A stretch of DNA of 64,000 nt. Source: Akkermansia muciniphila. Its GTDB lineage: Bacteria; Verrucomicrobiota; Verrucomicrobiia; Limisphaerales; UBA9464. Position 1 is the first letter of the stretch, and each line of letters begins with the position of its first letter. Shown piece after piece: positions 43,017 to 51,797 of this stretch. Position numbers and translations under genes: made by a program. The notes under the pieces were generated by a model. That model saw only the letters and a program-made list of their open reading frames with translations. It did no database searches and was not told the DNA's origin. The stretch covers positions 1 to 64,000 of the forward strand of contig CAMDGV010000007.1 of the NCBI GenBank assembly GCA_945898055.1, given 5' to 3'.

Positions 43017-44720
43017 TTAGAGCCAAGAGGCAATCAATTTTCTCTCCTGAGTTGAGAGAGAAGAAAGGTTGATTTTGAGGGCAATTTTCCGCGCCATTTC
43101 TCGATGTTGAACGGCCCCAGAAATGAGAACTTGTACGACTCGGTCATGATCAGTGAGTTGGTCCTCGGGTCGTTGTTCTTGATTGAAAATGGATTGAGCT
43201 GTTGTTGCATCTCCCTGTAAAAAGTGGATCAGAGCCAAAGCTGACAGAAATTTCTGTTCGGTCTTTCGAGTGGTGTTGGCGAGGTAGGACTCCAGCGCGA
43301 GGCGCGCTTCTTTAAGATTAACTCCGAGGATAGATTCCAAGATCGCTTTTTCGGCCTTGATCCGCTTATCTGTCGATAAAACATTGCACTTCAACGTGAG
43401 GGCAGCGAGTTCGATATCGAGGCGGTCTTTGCCTCGTGCAAGGCGGAGCAATTCTTCTGATGCAGGACCGGTGAGCGAAGGTAATTTGCTTATTTTAGTC
43501 CATATCGTAAAGGCCGTATCGAGGAGGTTAGCTTGTTCTGCCAAGCGCGCAGTATAGACTAACGATTCGGGATTACCGCTGGACTGATTCATCGCATTGA
43601 TAAACAGACTAGCGGCCTCTGATTGACGAGTGTCTGCAATCGCAAGGCGTGCTCTAAAAATTGAACGATGAAACTCGGAGATGTTGGTACTCGGTCTTTT
43701 GAGAACATCTTGGAGTTTTGCCCATTGAAGGCTTGTCGCAAGGGCTTCAGCTTCGATTAAATCGAGGTTTCTTGGCCGATCCACTTTGCTTTCGGAGAGA
43801 GCTCTGAGGAGTGCAGATGAGTTTTTCTTCAGTAACCATTCACAGAGAATAGTCAGCTTTTTTGGATCGGTTTCACTTTTAATTCGAGATTCAGCACTGG
43901 CGATGATTTCTTTTTGGTCATCCGGGTAGGCGATCCAGCGAAGTTCGAGATCGTTGATGCTATTGGTTAAGTTAACCGGGGAGAGGGAAAGGGACGCCAG
44001 CAAGATTGGGGCGATCTCTTTGTTAACGGCCCCGTACCGAATCAGTAGACTGAAAGCATTAGATTTGAGCGAGGGATTGAACATCGCGATTGAGTTGACG
44101 AGTTCACGGCCCCGCTGACGTGATAGGTCATTGGTGGATTGCAGCAGCAATGCCCCGAATTGCAGTTGATTCGTCTGATTCTGTGGCTCGTTTTGAAAGG
44201 CTATTTGGGCCCAATAAATAGCTCGTTCGATCAGTCCGTTGTTGGCCAGGTGTTGGATCCCAAGATCGAGCACTTGAGCATTGGTGAGTGCCATTGGTGC
44301 CAGTTCCTTGAAGAGCGAGTCGGCTAGGTCGGGACGTCGAAAAATCAAGGTCGATTCCAGGGCGTTAATTTTGTCATCGAGCGTGACCTCATTTTCGGCC
44401 AAAAGTTGCTGCCAATCCGAAACAGCTGACACTAATCCGGTCCGCATGGAGTAGATCGCTCGGACCCGGATGACCGAAGGATCAAATGGGGCGAGTTGAT
44501 TTGCCACTCTGAGTGCTGGTAAGGCTTCGGCGAATTTTCCATCTCTTAGAAGGACTGCGACCTCGGCGGCTAATTTACGTCCTCGAAAGATCTTAAGAGA
44601 CGAATAGGAAAGGCGGAAAGCAAAGCCAAGTCCGATCGCCAAAAGGATGCCAATAAACAAAAAACGAACCGTGCGAGGCACCTTGTCTCCCCTCTTTTTT
44701 TGAATCTTTCTCTCTCTCAT
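43017..44720 (-). CDS. Membrane-anchored TPR-like protein of the exosortase locus
   Basis: 567 residues: a basic N-terminus (MRERKIQKKRGDK), one membrane helix at about 17-37 (VRFLFIGILLAIGLGFAFRL), and then an all-helical body with TPR-like units (AEVAVLLRDGKFAEALPALR, VANQLAPFDPSVIRVRAIYS, AQVLDLGIQHLANNGLIERA, YWAQIAFQNEPQNQTNQLQF, SLVYTARLAEQANLLDTAFT). Such proteins accompany exosortase/exopolysaccharide genes, where they resemble PEP-CTERM-system TPR proteins. It follows the exosortase gene by 146 bp in the same direction. A protein-protein scaffold in the periplasm is likely. Confidence 0.72.
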   Translation of the reverse strand: MRERKIQKKRGDKVPRTVRFLFIGILLAIGLGFAFRLSYSSLKIFRGRKLAAEVAVLLRDGKFAEALPALRVANQLAPFDPSVIRVRAIYSMRTGLVSAVSDWQQLLAENEVTLDDKINALESTLIFRRPDLADSLFKELAPMALTNAQVLDLGIQHLANNGLIERAIYWAQIAFQNEPQNQTNQLQFGALLLQSTNDLSRQRGRELVNSIAMFNPSLKSNAFSLLIRYGAVNKEIAPILLASLSLSPVNLTNSINDLELRWIAYPDDQKEIIASAESRIKSETDPKKLTILCEWLLKKNSSALLRALSESKVDRPRNLDLIEAEALATSLQWAKLQDVLKRPSTNISEFHRSIFRARLAIADTRQSEAASLFINAMNQSSGNPESLVYTARLAEQANLLDTAFTIWTKISKLPSLTGPASEELLRLARGKDRLDIELAALTLKCNVLSTDKRIKAEKAILESILGVNLKEARLALESYLANTTRKTEQKFLSALALIHFLQGDATTAQSIFNQEQRPEDQLTDHDRVVQVLISGAVQHREMARKIALKINLSSLSTQERKLIASWL

Positions 44721-44866
44721 TTTCTTTGTTTTTTTATATCAAATCGCTTCGCAGCGGCAGTTCCGCCTGATTGTAAAAGCAGGCTGGAAACTCAACCGAT
44801 GACCGAGCGGGTATCTTGTACGGATAGCGCAGCAAAAATCATTACTATTCTTGCTTGGACTTCAGC

Positions 44867-46495
44867 TTAAGGCGATTGTCGATAGTGAAATAGTTTAGAA
44901 AGCGACTGGGCACCAAAATCGATAGAGGGTTCTTGGGTGTTAGGTGGAAAAGCAATGAGGCAGGAGACCAGTTCCACGCCGAGAAGGTGACGGTCGGTAG
45001 GCCAAGGTCGGTAAACCTCTGGGTTGGGAGTGTAGCCGGCGCTGTAACTAAGCTCGATCGGCTTTCCATTGCGCCAGACCCCCCAAAGTTGAAGGATATT
45101 TATGTCGGCCCGTTCAAATCGAAAAACGTGAAAGGTCAGATCAATGCCATCGATCACAATGTTTGTTTTTTGGACCCCGCCGACCTGCTTCCATCCAGAA
45201 CCAGGCATGCAACTGTCCGGGCGATGGCCGAGGGCGAGTTTACTCTCCGGCGATGGTTTCCAAAAGAGGTGATAGGCTTCCACAAATCCGAGCGGAGCAG
45301 ATGCACTGGTGAGCTTCAGTGATTCACCCGAATGAGCTTTTAGTTGACGCCACGCTTGTTCGTTGAAAGGAATCTTTTGAACTCCCGATCCAGTTTCCAA
45401 TCGGGCGGTAAAATAGGGAATTGTTTGGGGAAGCGCTTGTCGTGCGAGAATCCAGTACCAAGTGTGGGCCCCAATTAGACAGGCCATAACAATGCCGAGC
45501 AAGGGCCGTAGATCAGGAACTCGATCCCAGCGCAATGCTCCGAAACGGGAACCCCATTTCGCTCCGGATCCAGAGGGCCATTGATCTCCAGCGAGGCTTC
45601 CTTTTGAGAATTTTTTTCCGACAACCCAGATGGCTAAGTAAAAAGAATACATGGCGCTGTTTCCCACCCAATCATGGGCTTTATCCACCGCTTCAGAGCC
45701 GCTTTTTTCCATAATCCAACAGAGAATTAAGGTTCGTATTAGATTGCTGATCAGCGCAAAGAAGGTGGTGACACAGGTGAGTCCCAAACGTTGAATCGGA
45801 GTGAGCAGGAGCAGTTCACCGATGGCGAGACTCAGCATCAATCCGGACTGGAGAGAGCGGATGCCACTGCAAGCTTCCACGATTCCCACGGCACCGCGAC
45901 TTAGTTTTAAAACAGCCCCACTCATCGTTTCGACGGGAATCCCAAGCCACAGAAGGATCTCCGCGACCACTTGGGCAACTCCGATCATTAGACTTTGCTG
46001 GAGAGGATGTGCAATCCTATCCGGCCAAGGTACAGCGGTCAGAAAGAGGAGAAGAGGAAAGAGCGAAAGACGCAGGAGTCGTACGCCTCCAACCCAGGCT
46101 AGAGCCGTCAGCGTGCCTCCGACCGCAGCCCCATTGATGAACCAGAGAACGATACCAGACTGATGGTATTCGTTTCGGTACACTTCAATTGGAAAGAGAG
46201 CCAAGGCCGGGAGGGCGATCAAGGCGGGGTGCCAGCACTTTTCGAGGCCTGTATTTTCGGAGATCTCTTTCCAAAAAGACTCGGGTTGAATTCCCCAACG
46301 CCGCCAGAGATAAATCACGACGAGAAAGGGAACGATAAAACCATAGGAGTAATTATCGTCATGAGACCAGAAGGTAGAGCAGATAACCAAGGCCCAGCTC
46401 CAAAGGACCGTCAACAGAAAGAGGAGTGCGGGCGCGTTCTTTGCAGACCGAGGCGGAGCGGATGAAGGCGAGGTGAGGATTAGTGGCGTCGTCAT
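44867..46495 (-). CDS. Exosortase with C-terminal EpsI-like domain
   Basis: 542 residues. About eight membrane helices in the first 320 residues hold the exosortase catalytic triad: Cys209 (VEACSGIRSLQS), Arg254 (SNLIRTLILCW) and His274 (DKAHDWVGN). After a linker and one more helix (about 335-355) a periplasmic EpsI-like domain follows (SAPLGFVEAYHLFWKPSPES, GHRPDSCMPGSGWKQVGG). Exosortases cleave and anchor proteins with C-terminal PEP-CTERM-type signals during export, and EpsI is the usual associated partner, here fused in one chain. I saw no PEP-CTERM-like tail on any protein in this window, so its substrates are elsewhere. Confidence 0.9.
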   Translation of the reverse strand: MTTPLILTSPSSAPPRSAKNAPALLFLLTVLWSWALVICSTFWSHDDNYSYGFIVPFLVVIYLWRRWGIQPESFWKEISENTGLEKCWHPALIALPALALFPIEVYRNEYHQSGIVLWFINGAAVGGTLTALAWVGGVRLLRLSLFPLLLFLTAVPWPDRIAHPLQQSLMIGVAQVVAEILLWLGIPVETMSGAVLKLSRGAVGIVEACSGIRSLQSGLMLSLAIGELLLLTPIQRLGLTCVTTFFALISNLIRTLILCWIMEKSGSEAVDKAHDWVGNSAMYSFYLAIWVVGKKFSKGSLAGDQWPSGSGAKWGSRFGALRWDRVPDLRPLLGIVMACLIGAHTWYWILARQALPQTIPYFTARLETGSGVQKIPFNEQAWRQLKAHSGESLKLTSASAPLGFVEAYHLFWKPSPESKLALGHRPDSCMPGSGWKQVGGVQKTNIVIDGIDLTFHVFRFERADINILQLWGVWRNGKPIELSYSAGYTPNPEVYRPWPTDRHLLGVELVSCLIAFPPNTQEPSIDFGAQSLSKLFHYRQSP

Positions 46496-46580
46496 TAGCG
46501 GCGGCTTTATTATTTTAAATCCCAGTCGATCTAGGGTCAGACAGTTTTTGTCCTAGATCGGAATATACAGTTTGGGCTGC

Positions 46581-46784
46581 GTGAAAACATTAAAGAGACT
46601 AATTGGTGCCCAGATTGAGACTCAAGTGATTGCTCGGTTTGGTGAAGCGAGATTGCTTTGTCATAGGGGAGGGCACTACGAGGTTGTGGGAGGTTCTCCG
46701 ACCGATGAACTCGAAGCTCGGGAGTGGGTTGCTCATTTTCTTCACGAAGCGTTTCCGTCACGAGGCAGATGGTATCGGATTTGA
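46581..46784 (+). CDS. Small conserved-looking hypothetical protein
   Basis: 67 residues from GTG 46581 (the frame opens three codons earlier with TTG). It reads KTLKRLIGAQIETQVIARFG, EARLLCHRGGHYEVVGGSPT, DELEAREWVAHFLHEAFPSR. The compact mix of a short beta hairpin and a C-terminal helix looks like a real small domain, and I recall similar 60-70 residue proteins from verrucomicrobial genomes, without a known function. It is divergent from the exosortase gene (85 bp) and convergent with the response regulator (10 bp). Confidence 0.55.
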   Translation: MKTLKRLIGAQIETQVIARFGEARLLCHRGGHYEVVGGSPTDELEAREWVAHFLHEAFPSRGRWYRI

Positions 46785-46794
46785 TGTAGTTACG

Positions 46795-47442
46795 TTAAGC
46801 ATCAATTAGCCCCTCACGAATGGCATAGCGCAGCAAGCCGGCAAGGGATGTAACTCGAAGTTTGCGCATCAGATTGGTTCGGTGTGAGTCCACGGTCTTA
46901 ACGCTTAGGTTTAGTTCCGTGGCGACCTCTTTGTTGCTTTCGCCCGACGCTAACAGGCGGATAATTTCCAGTTCCCGTGGCGATAGATTTGAAGGCTCCG
47001 TTTGATTTTCGACACGATCTTCGACGTACTGCTCGATGACCATACTGGTAATTTTATCAGTAAAATAAGTGCGAGAGTGTCGGATGGCGTGGACTGCCTC
47101 CGCGAGTTCACGGCCGGCGTCAGATTTGAGCAAATAACCGCGTGCACCGGCTTTGAGCACCTCGCGGACGACCTGACTGGAATCAGAGACGGTGAGGATC
47201 AAAGTCGCTGTTTCTGGGGAGACCTCACGAATAGCTGCCGCCGTTTCGTACCCGTTTAATAAAGGCATGTAGACATCGAGAATAGCCAGTGAAGGACGTA
47301 ATTTTCGGACCAATGCAAGGGCAGACTCTCCTTCGCTGGCTTCTCCAACGACACGGCAATCAGGAATACACTCCAGAACAGTCCGAATGCCAAACCGAAC
47401 AATTTCGTGATCGTCGGCGATGATCAAAGTAAACTCGCTCAT
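46795..47442 (-). CDS. NarL/FixJ-family response regulator
   Basis: 215 residues. The receiver domain (1-120) has the acidic pair DD10-11, the phosphoacceptor Asp56 in LAILDVYMPLLNGYE, Ser/Thr in LILTVSDSSQVV and the Lys in YLLKSDAG. The LuxR-type helix-turn-helix (about 150-210) reads LSPRELEIIRLLASGESNKE and LSVKTVDSHRTNLMRKLRV. It is a DNA-binding transcription regulator activated by the coupled kinase: its start overlaps the kinase stop (47439-47442). The target genes are unknown; the exosortase locus lies 300 bp downstream, on the far side of the small gene. Confidence 0.93.
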   Translation of the reverse strand: MSEFTLIIADDHEIVRFGIRTVLECIPDCRVVGEASEGESALALVRKLRPSLAILDVYMPLLNGYETAAAIREVSPETATLILTVSDSSQVVREVLKAGARGYLLKSDAGRELAEAVHAIRHSRTYFTDKITSMVIEQYVEDRVENQTEPSNLSPRELEIIRLLASGESNKEVATELNLSVKTVDSHRTNLMRKLRVTSLAGLLRYAIREGLIDA

Positions 47443-48539
47443 GGAGGAGGGGAGGGCAGTGGGAGATGCACTTCAATTCGAGTTAACCCAGGACGAGATT
47501 CAATGGAAAGATGCCCTCTCAAGTGGCGAATCCTCTCCTGGAAGCTTAAGAGTCCAACCCCGGCCTCTGTCGAGTCTATTGGACTATATTTTCTCTCCGG
47601 AAAACCGCGGCCGTGATCCTCTATTTTTAAAAAGAGGGAGTCTCGATCTGAGTCGAGTTGGACGTGGGCATCTGAGCCTCCAGAGTGTCGAAGGATATTT
47701 AAAAGCGCTTCCTGAGTGATTCGAAAAAGTGCGAGCTCCAGAATTTCAGGCCAGCGGGTTCGGTTATCTGGGGCGATTACGTGGACTGCGACCCCGCTTC
47801 GTTCAGTAAAGCGGGCTGCATACCAGCGAAGGGTTTGGCAAAGTCCGAATTCTTTGAGAAGGGGTGGATGTAGTAGGACGGAGAGAGAGCGGAGCTCTAG
47901 GGAACATCGGGCGGCCATTCCAATACAGTCTTGAACCATCTGATCTCGATCAAATTGGGGTGAGGCGTTTTGTCCCCAACGGCTTAATTGGATTTCAAGG
48001 GCCGCCAGAGTCTGCGCGGTCGAGTCGTGGAGATATCTGCCTATTTGCCTTCGCGCTTCATCCTGACATCGAAGGATCTCTTCGGTCAGAGCACGTTCCG
48101 CCTGATAGCGCTGGGTTAAAGGCCTCAATTGAATCAGTATCCGCTTCTCGCCAGTCGGATGAGGGGACGTTGTCATCACGACTGAAACGGGGAAATCGGC
48201 CACAGCACCACCCACCAAGAAAGCCTCTCCACTCCAGCGACACGACGACATTGATCCGTCGAGTTCCTTCAGTAGCCTTGATGGTGTCTCTCGGTCCGAA
48301 AAGATTGAAAAAATGGAATAGGGCTCAGGTCCGAGACGAAAACCAGTTTGGCGATATCCTTCGGCATTCATGTAGAGGCATCCACCGTCTGCATCTACGA
48401 GGAAAACCATGTCGCTGGTCGCCTCGAGGCAATCGAGCAGACTCTTTTCCAAAGCCGCACTGAGGCCAGTGGGCGTTGTCGGGGCAACCTTCCCCAGCGG
48501 ATATTTGGCTGACAATGCTGGAGAGCTTTCGGTGTTCAC
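47439..48539 (-). CDS. PAS-containing sensor histidine kinase (HisKA_3 type)
   Basis: 366 residues without membrane segments, so a soluble sensor. PAS domain about 33-145 (ATSDMVFLVDADGGCLYMNA, EGYRQTGFRLG), HisKA_3 dimerisation domain with the phospho-accepting His171 in RRQIGRYLHDSTAQTLAALE, and a HATPase domain about 255-360 (FRITQEALLNILRHSGG N-box, EDHGRGFP G1-box, GVGLLSFQERIRHLRGHLSI). It would sense an internal signal through PAS and phosphorylate the coupled NarL-type regulator. The ligand is unknown; no haem or flavin-binding cysteine motif was evident in the PAS. Confidence 0.92.
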   Translation of the reverse strand: MNTESSPALSAKYPLGKVAPTTPTGLSAALEKSLLDCLEATSDMVFLVDADGGCLYMNAEGYRQTGFRLGPEPYSIFSIFSDRETPSRLLKELDGSMSSCRWSGEAFLVGGAVADFPVSVVMTTSPHPTGEKRILIQLRPLTQRYQAERALTEEILRCQDEARRQIGRYLHDSTAQTLAALEIQLSRWGQNASPQFDRDQMVQDCIGMAARCSLELRSLSVLLHPPLLKEFGLCQTLRWYAARFTERSGVAVHVIAPDNRTRWPEILELALFRITQEALLNILRHSGGSDAHVQLDSDRDSLFLKIEDHGRGFPERKYSPIDSTEAGVGLLSFQERIRHLRGHLSIESRPGLTRIEVHLPLPSPPP

Positions 48540-48803
48540 AAACGATAGTCAGACTAAGGGTAAATCTTTAAGGTGCTTAAATATAAATATTCAGTGCATT
48601 AAACTAGGATGGATTTTTATTAAAATCAGGCCTGAGTCTAAGGCTCTCCCTTAATGTTTGTTTTTTGGCCCGCTTTAGGACTTTGGTTTTAGGGTTAGCG
48701 CCGCTGCGGTTTTACTTTTTTGTGCCTGAAACTGATTTCAAAAAATGCCGCCTTAACGTCTGATCGAACCGTCGTGGGAGTAAGTTTAAAGCAATTTGCG
48801 GAA

Positions 48804-49382
48804 ATGAAGTCGAGGTCGGGGGGGCGATCTAGCTCTCAATCTGATTCCCCTCTTGGGGACGATGTTTCTCACTATCAAACTGGGGATCTTGTCCTTGGCA
48901 TCGATCCGTCCCTTCGCGGCACCGGTTGGGGGGTAGTTCGGGTTGCTCAACCCGAACCGGTTCATATCGGATCGGGTACAATCCATTGCCCTGCTGCGTG
49001 GGAACGAACCCGTTGTCTTGGGGAAATTGGGCGAATAATCGCCTGTCTCATGGTTGAATTTCGTCCAGTTGCCTGCGTGTGTGAAGGCTTGTTCTTTGCG
49101 CAAAATCTTCAAACTGCCTTAATCATGGGAGAGGCTCGGGGTGCTGCTTTAGCCGCAGTGGCGGTGTCTGGTATTTCGATTCATGAAATCTCTGCACGAA
49201 AGGTGAAACAAGCGATTGTGGGGTATGGGGCAGCTCAAAAGATGGCGGTGGCTCTGATGGTGCAACGACGGCTCTCACTCGATGTGTTACCAACTCCAGA
49301 TGCCGCTGATGCTCTCGCTTTAGCGATTGTCTTCGTTCAGGAAAGTCGCCGATCTCTCTTAAGAAGTGCTCGGCGCATTTGA
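48804..49382 (+). CDS. ruvC: Holliday junction resolvase RuvC
   Basis: 192 residues from ATG 48804. Catalytic acids are in place: Asp34 (LGIDPSLRGTGWG), Glu94 (CEGLFFAQN), and Asp166/Asp169 (TPDAADALALAI). The ISARKVKQAIVGYGAAQK loop is typical. It cuts Holliday junctions symmetrically with the RuvAB motor during recombination repair. A 27-residue polar N-terminal extension precedes the core. Here ruvC is separated from ruvA (54577) by 5 kb, and no ruvB occurs in the window. Confidence 0.93.
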   Translation: MKSRSGGRSSSQSDSPLGDDVSHYQTGDLVLGIDPSLRGTGWGVVRVAQPEPVHIGSGTIHCPAAWERTRCLGEIGRIIACLMVEFRPVACVCEGLFFAQNLQTALIMGEARGAALAAVAVSGISIHEISARKVKQAIVGYGAAQKMAVALMVQRRLSLDVLPTPDAADALALAIVFVQESRRSLLRSARRI

Positions 49383-49483
49383 GGCTCCGGCACTAGGTCC
49401 CGATAAAAACGGCTCAGATCCAGTGTAGCATCTTTTGAAACTTGTTGCGTGCGACAAGTCAGTCCGTCGGTTTTACTTCGGCC

Positions 49484-49966
49484 ATGAAGATTCAGACAGG
49501 TATTATTACTGTTTCCGATCGCGCATTCAGGGGACTTTATGATGACTTAGGCGGCCCCGCTTTGAAGACGGCCGTGCTCGCATGCGGATGGGAGGTGCTG
49601 GATGAAGTGAGGGTCCCAGATGAAAAATCAGACATCCAAAGGGCGATACGCGCACAGTGTGCCAAAGGTTGTCAGTTGATCCTGACCACAGGGGGCACTG
49701 GGGTCGCCCTTCGTGATGTGACACCCGAGGCTGTGCGCGAGATTGCTCGTCGTGAATTGCCGGGATTCGGCGAGGTGATGCGGTCGGAAAGCCTTAAGCT
49801 GACTCCTAATGCGATCCTCTCTCGCTGTCTTGCGGTGGTAGTTGATCGTACTTTGATCGTGTCCCTCCCCGGAAAACCGAAGGGAGCCGTTGATTGTCTC
49901 AGCTTTGTGACCTCGGCCATTCCTCACTGTATTAAAGTGCTACAAGAAGTACCGACGAGTTGCTGA
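49484..49966 (+). CDS. mog: Molybdopterin adenylyltransferase (MogA-type)
   Basis: 160 residues from ATG 49484 (MKIQTGIITVSDRAFRGLYD). MoCF-domain motifs: ILTTGGTGVALRDVTPEAV, REIARRELPGFGEVMRSESL, LSRCLAVVVDRTLIVSLPGK. The PGFGE and SLPGKP signatures favour Mog over MoaB. It adenylates molybdopterin before molybdenum insertion by MoeA. No other molybdenum-cofactor gene is nearby; it lies 101 bp after ruvC in the same direction. Confidence 0.88.
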   Translation: MKIQTGIITVSDRAFRGLYDDLGGPALKTAVLACGWEVLDEVRVPDEKSDIQRAIRAQCAKGCQLILTTGGTGVALRDVTPEAVREIARRELPGFGEVMRSESLKLTPNAILSRCLAVVVDRTLIVSLPGKPKGAVDCLSFVTSAIPHCIKVLQEVPTSC

Positions 49967-50179
49967 CAGTTCGCTGTTTTGCAGGTTAGAAAGCTCAATC
50001 AGAGTCTAGAAAAAGAGGGTTAGCCTTCAAATTCAACCGCGCATCGGTCATTAGCCTCGTTGAGTGGGTCCGCGCGGTTCAAGGATGGGAGGACTCGTCG
50101 GATGGGGCTCAGCATGAAAGTCTCTACGGCTGAGGAACTCCCCTTGCCTCAAATCAGATCCTCTCGTTAGCGTCCCGCG

Positions 50180-50953
50180 ATGCCCTTCAAGTTTCTCTTG
50201 GTCCTCGGATTGACCGTAGGAGTCCTCGCCTCAGCCGCTCCTGTTGAGAGGTTCACCCTCGATGGCTTTAGTGTCACTATCAAGGAACCGGAGAGGGCCG
50301 CCGTCGGCAAGCCTTGGCTTTGGGTGGGGGAATTTGCCGGTCACTTGAAGACGCTCGAAGATGGCTTAGTGGAAAAAGGTTGGCACGTCGTCTCGGTCAG
50401 TGTGAGTGATCAATTTGGCTCAACTCGCTCGATGGGTGTTTGGGACAAGCTCTACACGGAACTTCACGGCAAACGCGCATTTTCGGCCCGCCCCGCCCTG
50501 CTGGGGATTTCACGCGGCGGCCTTTACGTCAATGCTTGGACTCGCCTGCACCCAGACCGAGTCAGTGTTCTTTATCTCGATAATGCCGTCTGTGATATTC
50601 GTTCGTGGCCGGGCGGTTTCAAACTCACGCACCAGAGTAAAGGGAGCGCCAATGATTGGTCCCTCTATAAGACTGAGTTCAAATTTCCTGACGATGCTGT
50701 TGCGCTGGAGAAGTCGTTGCATCCAGATGATGGCTTGCTACCTGCGATCAAGGCGGGGGTTTTCTTAATTTCGTGTCACGGCACCGCTGATAAGACCGTG
50801 CCTTATGAGGACAATAGCGCGGCAGTCGTCAAATTATGGCAGAACAAGGGTGGAAAACTAAAAGTGTTCCCCAAGGAGGGTGGGGATCATCATCCTCACG
50901 GGCTACCTGATCCTAAACCGCTCATTGATGTGCTCATTGCCGAGGTAAAGTGA
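50180..50953 (+). CDS. Secreted alpha/beta-hydrolase
   Basis: 257 residues with signal peptide (FKFLLVLGLTVGVLASAAPV). The nucleophile elbow is GISRG with Ser111 (ALLGISRGGLYVNAWTR). An acid candidate lies in SCHGTADKTVPYEDN and the catalytic His in GGDHHPHGLPDP. The fold is of the dienelactone hydrolase/prolyl oligopeptidase type. The substrate is unknown, possibly an ester on plant polysaccharide given the organism type. Stands alone, with the 213 bp upstream empty. Confidence 0.82.
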   Translation: MPFKFLLVLGLTVGVLASAAPVERFTLDGFSVTIKEPERAAVGKPWLWVGEFAGHLKTLEDGLVEKGWHVVSVSVSDQFGSTRSMGVWDKLYTELHGKRAFSARPALLGISRGGLYVNAWTRLHPDRVSVLYLDNAVCDIRSWPGGFKLTHQSKGSANDWSLYKTEFKFPDDAVALEKSLHPDDGLLPAIKAGVFLISCHGTADKTVPYEDNSAAVVKLWQNKGGKLKVFPKEGGDHHPHGLPDPKPLIDVLIAEVK

Positions 50954-51107
50954 TGGAGGAGTTCGGTCCCCTGCTGACGAAAGAAGTCAGCACAGTGAAC
51001 TGGAGACTTTCGGTTTTGCGGTGCTTCGCTGCGGGGAGGGCGGATGGCCCCGAGCGGCCGTAGGTGATGTGAACCTAGTAGCACTGAATTTTGTCTCAGA
51101 AGAAGAG

Positions 51108-51195
51108 TGGTGGTAGGAGAAGGATTCGAACCTTCGTAGGGCGTTAGCCCGACAGATTTACAGTCTGTTCCGATTGACCGCTCCGGCATCCTACC
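51108..51195 (-). tRNA. tRNA-Tyr (GUA), CCA encoded
   Basis: On the minus strand the acceptor arm GGTAGGA pairs with TCCTACC, followed by the discriminator A and an encoded CCA. The anticodon loop CTGTAAATC gives GUA (Tyr). A long variable arm (CGGGCTAACGCCC-like) and the T loop GGTTCGAATCC are present, as expected for a class II bacterial tRNA-Tyr. It lies between the hydrolase and rhodanese genes; the 154 bp before it show nothing else. Confidence 0.97.
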
Positions 51196-51293
51196 AAGGA
51201 TTTTCCGCAAGTCGCGTAGACGGCGGACGCGAATGAACTCAAACCTTGAGAGCGGGCTCAAGGTGATTTTTAAGAAAAATCACTTTTAGAGGG

Positions 51294-51737
51294 TCACTTG
51301 CCGCCGACGGGATTGTTTCCGCCAGCCTGCCACGCTCGGATACCGCCAAGGAGATTGACGGTATCTTTGAATTTTAAACCATCCATTTGAGTGCACGCCT
51401 TTGCACTTCGTCCGCCAATAGCGCAGTAGACAAGATAGGTTTTATCTTTGCTGAGTTTCTTCACGTTCTCAATGAATTCGGCCGCTCTGATATCAATATT
51501 GATGGCTCCCGGTATGTGACCGCTGGCGAATTCTTGCGGGCTCCGAACATCGAGCACAATCCGGTTTGTATCTGCCCGGAGAGTTTCCCATCCCGCCCAT
51601 TCTAGGTTGCGGGTGCTGACACCGATCGCTTTTGGCGGTGTCGGGGTTGGAAAGTTAGGAAATGGATTTTGGGCAATCGCCGCCGTGTGAAAAATCGCTA
51701 GAAGTAGGGAGAAGAAGAGGGGAATCCAAAGTTTCAT
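51294..51737 (-). CDS. Secreted rhodanese-domain protein
   Basis: 147 residues: a signal peptide (WIPLFFSLLLAIFHTAAIAQ), a proline-rich linker (PFPNFPTPTPPKA), then one rhodanese domain with NRIVLDVRSPQEFASGHIPG and the active-site loop YCAIGGRSAKA carrying Cys105. It would transfer sulfur (thiosulfate or persulfide) in the periplasm. The active loop is six residues (CAIGGR), the thiosulfate-sulfurtransferase size. A single-gene unit. Confidence 0.9.
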   Translation of the reverse strand: MKLWIPLFFSLLLAIFHTAAIAQNPFPNFPTPTPPKAIGVSTRNLEWAGWETLRADTNRIVLDVRSPQEFASGHIPGAINIDIRAAEFIENVKKLSKDKTYLVYCAIGGRSAKACTQMDGLKFKDTVNLLGGIRAWQAGGNNPVGGK

Positions 51738-51797
51738 ACTAGAGAGATGAGTTGGCAGGTTTGAGTGACGTTTAAGGAGTGAAGCGCTTTTTTAAAC

